Assembly: GCA_030639035.1 (NCBI GenBank)
Contig: DAOWDM010000011.1
Location: 1-9,390, forward strand
DNA length: 9,390 nucleotides
Origin: Alphaproteobacteria bacterium
GTDB taxonomy: Bacteria > Pseudomonadota > Alphaproteobacteria > DAOWDM01
Direction of reading: 5' to 3'
Positions 1-6,815 of the stretch are shown in pieces. The stretch's first letter is position 1, and the number at the start of each line of letters is the position of its first letter. The notes beneath the pieces were generated by a model. That model was not told where the DNA came from. It saw nothing but the letters and a program-made list of their open reading frames with translations, and did not search any database. Both the position numbers and the translations under genes were made by a program.

Positions 1-39
1 AGTTAACTCCTTCATTAAAATCAGGATTCAGGAAATATT

Positions 40-1101
40 ATGAGAACAAGTTATAAGTCTCTTTTTAGTATAGCTGTAACAGTTGCGTTTCTTTTTACTG
101 CACAAACAGCAAAAGCTACAGATAACTTTGGAGACAAGGTTTATTTTGCTTTGGGAGCAGGTCTTAATCTTCCTTTGCACTCAAATATTAATACGACCTC
201 TTCTAATGAAACCGCTGACTGGGATTCAGGAGAATCAGGCAGAGCTGCTATCGGATATAAATTCGACAATAATTGGGAAGACTGGCGGGCAGAGCTTGAA
301 GGAACTTACCGTGAAAATTCTAACGGAAAAGATAAAACGGGCGACATCAAGGTCTGGAGTTTAATGGGCAATCTTATGCATGATTTTGATGTACATGAAA
401 AATGGACACCTTATCTTGGAGCTGGCATTGGAGTTGCGTGGGCGGATACCGATAAAGTATTTCCAGCAGGAGCTGGTGCAAACTGGTCAGATGTTTCTAA
501 TAATGTTGCATATCAGGGAATTGCAGGTGTTGCATATGAATTTGCTGAAGATGTCAATGTAACTCTGGATTACAGATTTTTCGGTTCTCCTGAACACAAC
601 ACCACAAGATCTGATGCTGTAAGTATTGATTCTGAATATCATTCTCATGACTTTATGCTTGGTTTGCGTTGGTCTTTTAACTCAATGACACGCTCTTCAA
701 AAATCAAGGAAAAGAAAACTGCATCAGCTATGCCTGCAATTGAAAAAAGCCCTGTTACTTCAGTATATCCTGAAAGTTATCTCGTGTTTTTTAACTTCAA
801 CAGTGCAAAACTTACGCCTGAAGCTATTAACATTCTTCACTCTGCCGCAAATAGCGTTAAAAAAACAGGCAAAGTACATCTAGAGCTTACTGGTCATGCT
901 GACCGCTCTGGTTCTAAAAACTACAACATGCAATTGTCAAAAAAACGAGCAGAAGCTGTTATGGCTGAAATGATAAAGCACGGTGTTTCTAAAAATAAAA
1001 TAGCTGTTTATGCAAAAGGTGAAGAAAACCCTCTAATCCCTACTCAAGACGGTGTGCGTGAGCCTCAAAATAGACGAGTAGAAATTACTACGGAAAAGTA
1101 A
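40..1101 (+). CDS. OmpA-family outer-membrane protein: 8-strand beta-barrel plus peptidoglycan-binding OmpA domain
   Basis: The protein probably anchors the outer membrane to the cell wall. Residues 1-26 form a Sec signal peptide (Lys/Arg near the N-terminus, a hydrophobic core, and a cleavage site after Ala-Lys-Ala at 24-26). Residues ~33-213 contain eight amphipathic stretches ending in Trp-Ser-Phe (211-213), like an OmpA-type eight-strand barrel with an aromatic BAM signal. A Lys/Pro-rich linker (~214-245) leads to a C-terminal OmpA domain. There, Asp288 and Arg303 sit 15 residues apart, as Asp241 and Arg256 do in E. coli OmpA, which bind diaminopimelate. The NRRVEI motif (344-349) is also present. 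The chosen ATG has an AGGAA Shine-Dalgarno at 30-34, 5 nt upstream. Only 39 bases precede the gene, so its promoter is out of view. The family is certain; the exact orthologue is not, so I give no symbol. Confidence 0.93.
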   Translation: MRTSYKSLFSIAVTVAFLFTAQTAKATDNFGDKVYFALGAGLNLPLHSNINTTSSNETADWDSGESGRAAIGYKFDNNWEDWRAELEGTYRENSNGKDKTGDIKVWSLMGNLMHDFDVHEKWTPYLGAGIGVAWADTDKVFPAGAGANWSDVSNNVAYQGIAGVAYEFAEDVNVTLDYRFFGSPEHNTTRSDAVSIDSEYHSHDFMLGLRWSFNSMTRSSKIKEKKTASAMPAIEKSPVTSVYPESYLVFFNFNSAKLTPEAINILHSAANSVKKTGKVHLELTGHADRSGSKNYNMQLSKKRAEAVMAEMIKHGVSKNKIAVYAKGEENPLIPTQDGVREPQNRRVEITTEK

Positions 1102-1122
1102 TTAAGAAAAAACTTTACACTA

Positions 1123-1146
1123 TCCCTCTTCTAAAATGGAGAGGGA
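1123..1146. terminator. Hairpin between convergent ompA-like and M16 peptidase genes, probable bidirectional terminator
   Basis: TCCCTCTTC at 1123-1131 pairs with GGAGAGGGA at 1138-1146 (nine pairs, one of them G-T), with a six-base loop. It lies 21 bases after the + strand stop codon and 15 bases beyond the end of the minus-strand gene. No T-run follows directly on either strand. On the minus strand a T6 (1112-1107) begins ten bases past the stem, and the + strand has only A-rich sequence. The placement suggests transcription termination, but the form is not canonical. Confidence 0.45.
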
Positions 1147-1161
1147 ATTAAAACAAAAAAG

Positions 1162-2421
1162 CTATATTTTCAGTCTTTTTGTTATACTGTCAAAAGATTC
1201 AACTTTATTTATTTGACCGATAGTGGTGAAAGTTGGATTGCTGGTAAAAATTCTTTTTGCAACATTATGAATATTGTCTGTATTGATTTTTTCAAGTTTT
1301 TCAAGCAATTCTGGAATAGGCAAAACCTTGCCATATACAAACAGCTGTTTAACTATTTGTTCACAGCGTGTAGAAGTATTTTCCAAAGACATTAAAAAAG
1401 CTGCTTTCAGCTGAGTACAAGCCCTTTTTGTTTCTTCTTCTGAGATATTTATCGCAACCTTTAGAACCTCATCACACATTACAGGAATAAGCTCGTTTAT
1501 TTCCTTTTCGCCTGTTCCAGCATAAACACCAAATAATCCACCATCGGAATAAGATGATGAAAAAGCATGAGTTGAGTAAGCTAAACCTCTTTTTTCCCTG
1601 ATTTCTTGAAACAGTCGTGATGACATTCCTCCGCCTAAAATCATAGAAAGAGCAGAAGCCGTAAAATAGTCATCATCATTGTATGAAATGCCATTAAATC
1701 CTATCAGCACGTGAATCTGTTCTAGTTTGCGTTGCTCCCTAAAATTTCCACCTTTATAATCAGTTGCTTCTTTGATAATTTCATTTCCATCAGGAATATC
1801 TGTAAAAGCCTTCTCTGCCATTTCAACCAAAGCTTCATGTTCAATATTGCCAGTAGCTGCAACAATAATGCGTGGAGCGGTGTAGCTATGCTTCATAAAA
1901 TCAATAAGAGTTGAGCGAGAAATTCCACGAACTATTTTTTCTGTTCCAAGTATTGGCATTCCAACAGCTTGCTTTGGAAAAGCTGTGTCTTGAAAATAAT
2001 CATAAATAATATCGTCTGGAGTATCAAAGGTTTGATATATTTCCTGAACAATTACATCTTTTTCACGAGCCAATTCTTTTTCATCAAAAACAGAATTTTG
2101 AAGAATATCAGCAAGCACTTCAAGAGCAAGAGGAGCATCTTCCTTTAGTGTTTTTGCATAATAAGCCGTCATTTCTCGTGAAGTATAAGCATTTAGAAAA
2201 CCGCCTACATTTTCTATTTCCTCGGCAATTTCACGGGCAGAGCGTGTTTTAGTTCCTTTAAATGCCATATGCTCAAGCATATGAGAAATGCCGTTGACTT
2301 CAAGTTTTTCAAAACGAGAACCAACGTTAATCCATACTCCCAAAGTAACCGTTTCTACGCTTTTAATGCTGTCAGATACAACACGTAAGCCATTTGAAAG
2401 AGTTGAAACTGATACGCTCAT
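1162..2421 (-). CDS. M16B family zinc peptidase (mitochondrial-processing-peptidase / RPP-like)
   Basis: This is an inverzincin-type metallopeptidase. The zinc-binding motif HxxEH is His47-Met-Leu-Glu50-His51, and the third ligand is Glu127, 76 residues after His51 as in beta-MPP. The accessory Glu120 is also conserved. The C-terminal half has the family's GGGMSSRLFQEIREKRGLAY block (263-282), which forms part of the substrate cavity. At 419 aa it is the usual single-unit M16B size, and no signal peptide is visible. The ATG overlaps the thrC stop codon by 4 bp (ATGA at 2421-2418), and an AAGG Shine-Dalgarno sits inside the thrC end with an 8-nt spacer, so it is translated with thrC. The alphaproteobacterial relatives are considered kin of the ancestor of mitochondrial MPP. 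The physiological substrate is unknown, and peptide clean-up is a guess. Confidence 0.93.
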   Translation of the reverse strand: MSVSVSTLSNGLRVVSDSIKSVETVTLGVWINVGSRFEKLEVNGISHMLEHMAFKGTKTRSAREIAEEIENVGGFLNAYTSREMTAYYAKTLKEDAPLALEVLADILQNSVFDEKELAREKDVIVQEIYQTFDTPDDIIYDYFQDTAFPKQAVGMPILGTEKIVRGISRSTLIDFMKHSYTAPRIIVAATGNIEHEALVEMAEKAFTDIPDGNEIIKEATDYKGGNFREQRKLEQIHVLIGFNGISYNDDDYFTASALSMILGGGMSSRLFQEIREKRGLAYSTHAFSSSYSDGGLFGVYAGTGEKEINELIPVMCDEVLKVAINISEEETKRACTQLKAAFLMSLENTSTRCEQIVKQLFVYGKVLPIPELLEKLEKINTDNIHNVAKRIFTSNPTFTTIGQINKVESFDSITKRLKI

Positions 2422-3824
2422 GTTTTTTTCCTTTTTCCAGCGTTATCTCGTATAAACGCTTGTATTTTTTCTTGATTATTTGGCATTTTGACATAATTTT
2501 CTTCACGTTCAAGCAAATCATTAAGAAAATCTGGAAGGTGCGGTTTTTTACCTGTTGCAGTCTTTACCGCATCGCTAAACTTTGCAGCGTGAGCAGTAGC
2601 AAATGCTACCATTGGAATTTGAGGATATTTGCCCTTAGTTTTACCAGCAAAAAAGCCTATCGCCGAATGAGGGTCAAGCATTTCACCTGTATTTTGAAAA
2701 GTCTCTGCTATAATTTTCTGCACTTTATCATCATCACATTTGCAAGAGTCAAAAATAGTTTTTGCTTTTTGCCAAAGTTCTTTCTTTACGCTGTATTTCC
2801 CATTTTGCTGAAAATCATTCATAAGATGAACAATCTCATCACTATCATGTCCATATAATTCAAACAGAAAACGCTCAAAATTTGATGAAATTTGAATATC
2901 CATAGATGGGCTTGTTGTAGGCACAACTTCACTCATAACCATAGAACCAGTTTCAAAAAATCGTGTAATAATGTCGTTGCTGTTAGAGCCTATAACAAGC
3001 TGCTGTATCGGCAGCCCCATGCGAGAAGCACAATATCCAGCAAAAATATTGCCAAAGTTACCCGTAGGAATAGCAAAAGAAACTTTTTTTGCTGGAGCTC
3101 CCAAAGCAAGGGCTGCATAAAAATAATACACAATCTGAGCCATAATTCTTACCCAGTTTATAGAATTTACAGCAGATAAATTAAACTCATCACGAAACGG
3201 CTGATTGTTAAACAAAGCCTTTACCATGTTCTGACAATCGTCAAAAGAACCTTCAAGAGCTATGTTGAAAACATTTGAAGAATGCACCGTCGTCATCTGC
3301 CTGCGTTGGACTTCTGATACTTTTCCTTCTGGGTGAAGAATAAAAATATCCATACAATCACGGTCTTTACAAGCCTCTATAGCGGCAGAACCAGTATCTC
3401 CTGAAGTTGCTCCTATGATTGTTACACGCTCATTTCTTTTTGAAAGAACATGCTCGAACACATTGCCCAAAAACTGCAAAGCATAGTCTTTGAAAGCAAG
3501 CGTAGGTCCATGAAACAGCTCCATAAGCCAAAGGTTATGACCCATTTGTTTTAATGGTGCGATAGCTGTGTGGTTAAAGTTTTTATAGGATTTTTCAATA
3601 ATTATTCTTAAGTCTTTTTCTGAAATAACACCTTCTACAAACGGAAGTATAATCCGCAACGCAAGTTCTGTATAAGACAGCCCTTGCATGTTGCTGATTT
3701 CACTTTTTGTAAAACAAGGATATTCTTCTGGTACATAAAGCCCTCCATCTCTTGCAAGACCTGCAAGAAGAACCTCATCAAACCTAAGGACAGAAGCTTT
3801 ACCTCTAGTGCTTACGTATTTCAA
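2418..3824 (-). CDS. thrC: Threonine synthase (EC 4.2.3.1), TTG start
   Basis: A PLP enzyme that converts O-phospho-L-homoserine to L-threonine in the cytoplasm, the last step of threonine synthesis. The N-terminus MKYVSTRGKA is typical of the proteobacterial long form. The PLP lysine is Lys112 in HGPTLAFKDYALQF (105-118). The GATSGDTGSAA block (138-148) and the phosphate loop TGNFGN (254-259) are present. The length of 468 aa is normal for this subfamily. The start codon is TTG (3824-3822), chosen because an AGGAG lies 8 nt upstream and the next Met is residue 46, beyond the conserved N-terminus. The gene is 93 bp downstream of the pabC-like gene on the same strand. That gap contains a TTGTCA (minus strand, 3878-3873) resembling a -35 box but no good -10, so a promoter of its own is possible but unproven. 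It overlaps the M16 peptidase by 4 bp. Confidence 0.96.
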   Translation of the reverse strand: MKYVSTRGKASVLRFDEVLLAGLARDGGLYVPEEYPCFTKSEISNMQGLSYTELALRIILPFVEGVISEKDLRIIIEKSYKNFNHTAIAPLKQMGHNLWLMELFHGPTLAFKDYALQFLGNVFEHVLSKRNERVTIIGATSGDTGSAAIEACKDRDCMDIFILHPEGKVSEVQRRQMTTVHSSNVFNIALEGSFDDCQNMVKALFNNQPFRDEFNLSAVNSINWVRIMAQIVYYFYAALALGAPAKKVSFAIPTGNFGNIFAGYCASRMGLPIQQLVIGSNSNDIITRFFETGSMVMSEVVPTTSPSMDIQISSNFERFLFELYGHDSDEIVHLMNDFQQNGKYSVKKELWQKAKTIFDSCKCDDDKVQKIIAETFQNTGEMLDPHSAIGFFAGKTKGKYPQIPMVAFATAHAAKFSDAVKTATGKKPHLPDFLNDLLEREENYVKMPNNQEKIQAFIRDNAGKRKKT

Positions 3825-3832
3825 ATTAAAAA

Positions 3833-3837
3833 CTCCT
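3833..3837 (-). promoter_or_regulatory. Shine-Dalgarno AGGAG fixing the TTG start of thrC
   Basis: On the minus strand AGGAG is followed by an 8-nt spacer and then TTG AAA TAC. No in-frame ATG occurs until residue 46. This site therefore decides the non-ATG start. Confidence 0.8.
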
Positions 3838-3917
3838 GAAAAACTGTATATCTCAACTTAACAGCTTGATTATGACAATGGAAGAAATCTTCAACATGCT
3901 TAAATTATCTACAGGAT

Positions 3918-4685
3918 TTATTTACAAGATGAAATTACTTTACCATCAATTTCAGAGACGTGGCGGATTCCTATTGCGTTTGTTGTAAAGACTTCTGAAG
4001 CTTTCCATAAATCTTCAATATCAAGAGGTTTTTCTTCTGCTGAAAAGTCTTTGATAATATCAGCACGCATAACGCCTGCCAAAGCTCCTTCTGCAACAGG
4101 AGGAGTAAAAAGTTTGCCGTCAATTTTTACAAACAAATTCGCAATAGTTGTCTCTGCAATTCTTCCATAAGTGTTCAGCAAAATAGCATCATTAGCGTTT
4201 TTTTGAACAGCCTCTTGTCTTGCAATAATGTTGTCGAGAAAGTTCAGGCTTTTACAGCGTGATAATGGTGAAAATTGATTCCGCCGAGTGCTTTTTGCAA
4301 TAATTAATCGCAAAGGTTCTGTAGAAGATAAAGGCATTTCAGATGCACTTATCAATAGGGTAGGGACTGGATTTTTCGGTAGAGCAATTCCTCTCTCACC
4401 TAAGCCACGAGTAAGAGTTAGCCGTAAAACCGCATTTGTTAGATTGTTTGCTTTTAATACCGATAACAAAGCCTCTGCAAGCTGTTCGTCCGTTAAAGGA
4501 ACAGGCAATTGCAGGATTTTAGAGCCAGAGCGAAGCCTTGCAAAGTGTGCTTCTAATTTCAACAACTCCCCATTTTTTGCAACAATAGTCTCAAACAGTC
4601 CGTCGCCTAGGGTTAGCCCTCTGTCCGTCGGCTTAATGAAGGTGTTTTCTTCTTCTGCAATCTTGCCGTTAAGGTAAAATTTCAT
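3918..4685 (-). CDS. pabC: Class IV PLP aminotransferase, probable 4-amino-4-deoxychorismate lyase
   Basis: Fold-type IV PLP enzyme of 255 aa. It most likely releases pyruvate from aminodeoxychorismate to give p-aminobenzoate for folate. Family landmarks in order are NGK (6-8), the DRGLTLGDGLFET block (21-33), the PLP-binding Lys145 in CKSLNFLDNI (144-153), the Glu178-Thr-Thr motif with NLF (183-185), and the GALAGVMR segment (200-207). Sequence alone does not cleanly separate PabC from branched-chain or D-amino-acid aminotransferases. The PabC call rests on coupling to pabB: its ATG overlaps the pabB stop (ATGA, 4685-4682), and a GGAGG Shine-Dalgarno sits within the pabB end with a 7-nt spacer. 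The protein is slightly short for the family, ending soon after the VSEIDGK segment. Confidence 0.85.
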   Translation of the reverse strand: MKFYLNGKIAEEENTFIKPTDRGLTLGDGLFETIVAKNGELLKLEAHFARLRSGSKILQLPVPLTDEQLAEALLSVLKANNLTNAVLRLTLTRGLGERGIALPKNPVPTLLISASEMPLSSTEPLRLIIAKSTRRNQFSPLSRCKSLNFLDNIIARQEAVQKNANDAILLNTYGRIAETTIANLFVKIDGKLFTPPVAEGALAGVMRADIIKDFSAEEKPLDIEDLWKASEVFTTNAIGIRHVSEIDGKVISSCK

Positions 4686-6076
4686 TCTAAAACCTCCAGC
4701 AGAGCTTTTACTTTGTCGACAGACTCATTGTATTCCATTTCAGGGTCAGATTCTGCGGTGATTCCTCCTCCAGCTTGGGCAACGATTGTGTCGTTTGATG
4801 TAACCATTGTTCTTATGACAATACTGGAATCCATTGCTTTATCAAAGCCTATCCACATGATTGAACCGCAGTAGACTCCTCTTCTTGACGTTTCAAGTTC
4901 GTTAATGATTTCCATAGCTCGAATTTTAGGAGCTCCAGTGATAGAACCTCCAGCGAAAGTCGCACGCAACAGGTCAACAGGGGCTTTATCATCAAGCAAT
5001 TGCCCTTTAACGACAGACACCAGATGATGCACAGTTTCATAGCTTTCCAGTCTAAACAGTTCTGGAGTTTTTACTGAACCAATTTTACATACTCTTGAAA
5101 GGTCGTTTCGCATCAAGTCAACAATCATCAGGTTTTCGGACTTATCTTTGTCGCTTTTAACAAGCTCAAGAGCTAACTTTTTATCCTCGTCTTTGGTCTT
5201 TCCTCGTGGACGAGTTCCTTTTATTGGGCGAGTTTCAACTGTTCCATTCTCGTCTAAACTTAAAAAACGTTCAGGTGAGGCTGAGAGTATTGAACGCTTT
5301 TCCCCTAGATAAATATACGCTGCAAACGGAGCAGGATTTATTTCCCGTAATTTCCTGTAAATATCAAAACGAGATATATCAGATGGAATTTTGCTAATAA
5401 AACGGTGAGTTATATTTGCTTGAAAAATATCACCTGCATAAATGTAATCTATTGTTTTTTTTATGTTTTCTTTGTGTTTGAGTTTTCCAGTTTCTTCCTG
5501 CCAATCAGCTTTGAAATTTATTTCATAAGGAGGAAGTTCGGAAGAGTTCAAAATTTTATCAGCTAACCAGTCGGCTCGTTGTTTTGCTCTATCTGAACGT
5601 AAGTTGTGATTTTTTTCTGGAAAACCGCTTGATATTATCCACGATTTTTTCTCAATAACATCAAATGCTGTAATAACATCATAAAACCCAAAAAACATAT
5701 CTGGAATCCCAAGGTCTTCTCTTTTGGATTCAGGTAGTTTTTCAAGATGTATCCCAAGTTCATAGCTCATAAATCCAACAGCTCCACCGACAAAAGGCAC
5801 AGGAGCGTTAACAGAAGAAACGGTAAAATCCCTTAATTCTTTTTCAAGCTCATCAAATGGATTTGATTCTGAAGATTTTATAATTTTAAATGGAGAAACA
5901 GCAATATATGAGTATCTATTGGTTTCGCTGTTTTTATCTCTTCCAGCACTGTCGATAAACATCGCTGCGGATTCACCAGCAAATTGTGCAAAAGCTTTTA
6001 CTGGTTCTGTATAAGAAATAGGCAGAATCAATAGCTCTATTTTATTTGTTCTTGTTTTCTTCATGCTATTTTTCAT
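4682..6076 (-). CDS. pabB: Aminodeoxychorismate synthase component I (EC 2.6.1.85)
   Basis: Cytoplasmic enzyme that aminates chorismate to 4-amino-4-deoxychorismate using ammonia from a PabA-type glutaminase. It has 464 aa with an anthranilate-synthase-I-like N-terminal domain (to ~190) and a chorismate-binding domain (~200-460). The diagnostic residue is Lys286 in PIKGTRPRG. This lysine is the PabB nucleophile, and anthranilate synthase TrpE has Ala there. Other conserved blocks are GDIFQAN (215-221), ENLMIVDLMRNDLSR (314-328), GGSITGAPK (376-384) and GGGITAESDPE (436-446). It is the first gene of the minus-strand cluster. The start is uncertain between Met1 (6076) and Met5 (6064), since neither has a Shine-Dalgarno. 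No glutaminase domain is fused and no pabA gene is in the window. Confidence 0.95.
   Translation of the reverse strand: MKNSMKKTRTNKIELLILPISYTEPVKAFAQFAGESAAMFIDSAGRDKNSETNRYSYIAVSPFKIIKSSESNPFDELEKELRDFTVSSVNAPVPFVGGAVGFMSYELGIHLEKLPESKREDLGIPDMFFGFYDVITAFDVIEKKSWIISSGFPEKNHNLRSDRAKQRADWLADKILNSSELPPYEINFKADWQEETGKLKHKENIKKTIDYIYAGDIFQANITHRFISKIPSDISRFDIYRKLREINPAPFAAYIYLGEKRSILSASPERFLSLDENGTVETRPIKGTRPRGKTKDEDKKLALELVKSDKDKSENLMIVDLMRNDLSRVCKIGSVKTPELFRLESYETVHHLVSVVKGQLLDDKAPVDLLRATFAGGSITGAPKIRAMEIINELETSRRGVYCGSIMWIGFDKAMDSSIVIRTMVTSNDTIVAQAGGGITAESDPEMEYNESVDKVKALLEVLE
4693..4697 (-). promoter_or_regulatory. Shine-Dalgarno GGAGG for the pabC-like gene, inside the pabB end
   Basis: GGAGG on the minus strand lies 7 nt before the ATG at 4685, within the last codons of pabB. 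It supports coupled translation through the ATGA overlap and confirms the start. Confidence 0.75.
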
Positions 6077-6139
6077 AAAAATTCAATTTAATGATAATAA
6101 ATATATAAATTATAAAGAAAAATATATAAATTCTAAATT
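6077..6139. other. Very AT-rich 63-bp divergent intergenic spacer between pabB and fzlA-like gene
   Basis: The spacer is nearly pure A/T with only about four G/C bases, and it contains several overlapping TATAAA/ATATAT tracts. It must hold the 5' signals of both divergent genes unless these are distant. Neither flanking start codon has a recognisable Shine-Dalgarno in it. For the + strand gene a TATAAA at 6125-6130 ends nine bases before the ATG, which would give a nearly leaderless transcript if used, but I see no convincing -35 box for it. Confidence 0.6.
6109..6137 (-). promoter_or_regulatory. Candidate sigma70-type promoter for pabB
   Basis: On the minus strand TTTAGA (6137-6132, four of six matches to TTGACA) is followed after 17 bases by a perfect TATAAT (6114-6109). 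Transcription would begin near 6102, leaving a leader of ~26 nt. The spacer is almost entirely A/T, so such matches arise easily by chance. The position between divergent genes is the main support. Confidence 0.35.
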
Positions 6140-6808
6140 ATGAGAATTCTTTATCACTATTGGGAATCACCTTTTTGCCGCAAAGTGCGTATGGCACTTT
6201 CGGAAAAAGGCTTTGAATTCCAGCTGGAACTTGAAAAAACGTGGGAACGCAGAGAGGGCTTTCTAGTATTTAGCCCATCTGGAGAAGTGCCTGTTCTGGT
6301 TGAACCAAACGGAAGAATCATATCTGATCATAATGCTTTGTGTGAATATCTTGATGAAATTCAGCCGACTCCAACACTTTTTGGTGATGAACCTGTTGAG
6401 CGGGCAGAAGTCAGGAGACTCGTAGGCTGGTTTGATGGAAAATTCAAACGTGAAGTAGGGGATAATCTTGCAGGTGAAAAACTGACTAAAAGAATCCGTC
6501 ATAGTGGAGCTCCTAATTCTTTGGCAATACGAGCAGGCGGAATTAACATTAGGAATCATCTTGAATATGTTAACTGGCTAATGGAGCGACGGAGCTGGCT
6601 TGCAGGAAAACATTTTTCACTTGCTGATATTGCTGCCGCTGCTCATTTCTCAGTTGTTGATTATATTGGTGATGTTCCATGGGACGATTATCCAGAAGCT
6701 CGCCTCTGGTACTCACGCATAAAATCACGTCCAAGCTTTCGTCCTATATTGGAAGACAAGATTCCAGGGATAGCTCCAGTCGAACACTACAGCGACCCTG
6801 ATTTTTAA
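6140..6808 (+). CDS. fzlA: GST-fold protein, probable FtsZ-binding division protein FzlA
   Basis: Glutathione-S-transferase fold of 222 aa. The thioredoxin-like half (~1-80) has SPFCRKVRMAL (10-20), Trp35 followed by RR (37-38), the cis-Pro segment GEVPVL (48-53) and SDHNALCEYL (62-71). The helical half (~85-205) has the GST N-cap Ser160-x-x-Asp163 in SLADIAAA. The tail SRPSFRPILEDKIPG (196-210) leading to the terminal HYSDPDF (216-222) closely resembles the end of alphaproteobacterial FzlA, as I recall it. In Caulobacter, FzlA binds FtsZ, curves filaments and links FtsZ to septal cell-wall synthesis, and it does not act as a glutathione transferase. The function here is inferred from that resemblance; a generic GST is the alternative. 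No Shine-Dalgarno precedes the ATG. The gene converges on an unknown gene with 7 bp between the stop codons. Confidence 0.75.
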   Translation: MRILYHYWESPFCRKVRMALSEKGFEFQLELEKTWERREGFLVFSPSGEVPVLVEPNGRIISDHNALCEYLDEIQPTPTLFGDEPVERAEVRRLVGWFDGKFKREVGDNLAGEKLTKRIRHSGAPNSLAIRAGGINIRNHLEYVNWLMERRSWLAGKHFSLADIAAAAHFSVVDYIGDVPWDDYPEARLWYSRIKSRPSFRPILEDKIPGIAPVEHYSDPDF

Positions 6809-6815
6809 AAAGCAG

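Noticed and set aside
2266..2283. Near-perfect 18-bp palindrome (8-bp arms, 2-bp centre) inside the M16 gene
   Set aside because: It is explained by coding: the zinc motif His-Met-Leu-Glu-His-Met uses CAT ATG twice around CTTGAG, which makes the symmetry by itself.
2394..2858. 154-codon + strand reading frame antisense to thrC
   Set aside because: It lies wholly opposite a strongly conserved enzyme, its product is a Phe/Ile/Cys-rich string with no recognisable motif, and it lacks a convincing start site.
3881..3892. GAAGAAATCTTC imperfect palindrome in the pabC-thrC gap as an operator or terminator
   Set aside because: It has five short pairs with a two-base centre, no T-run and no second copy. 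This is well within chance for AT-rich sequence.
4288..4677. 129-codon + strand reading frame antisense to the pabC-like gene
   Set aside because: It is a shadow of a conserved aminotransferase with no motif, no SD and no independent support.
4682..6076. Anthranilate synthase component I (TrpE) as identity of the chorismate enzyme
   Set aside because: The PIKGT lysine (residue 286) is the PabB nucleophile. TrpE has Ala there, and the coupled neighbour is a PabC-like enzyme.
6798..6815. Inverted repeat CTG-TTTTTAAAAA-CAG across the stop codons of the convergent genes, as a terminator
   Set aside because: The stem is almost all A/T, has a mismatch and no T-run after it. It is too weak to call a terminator.
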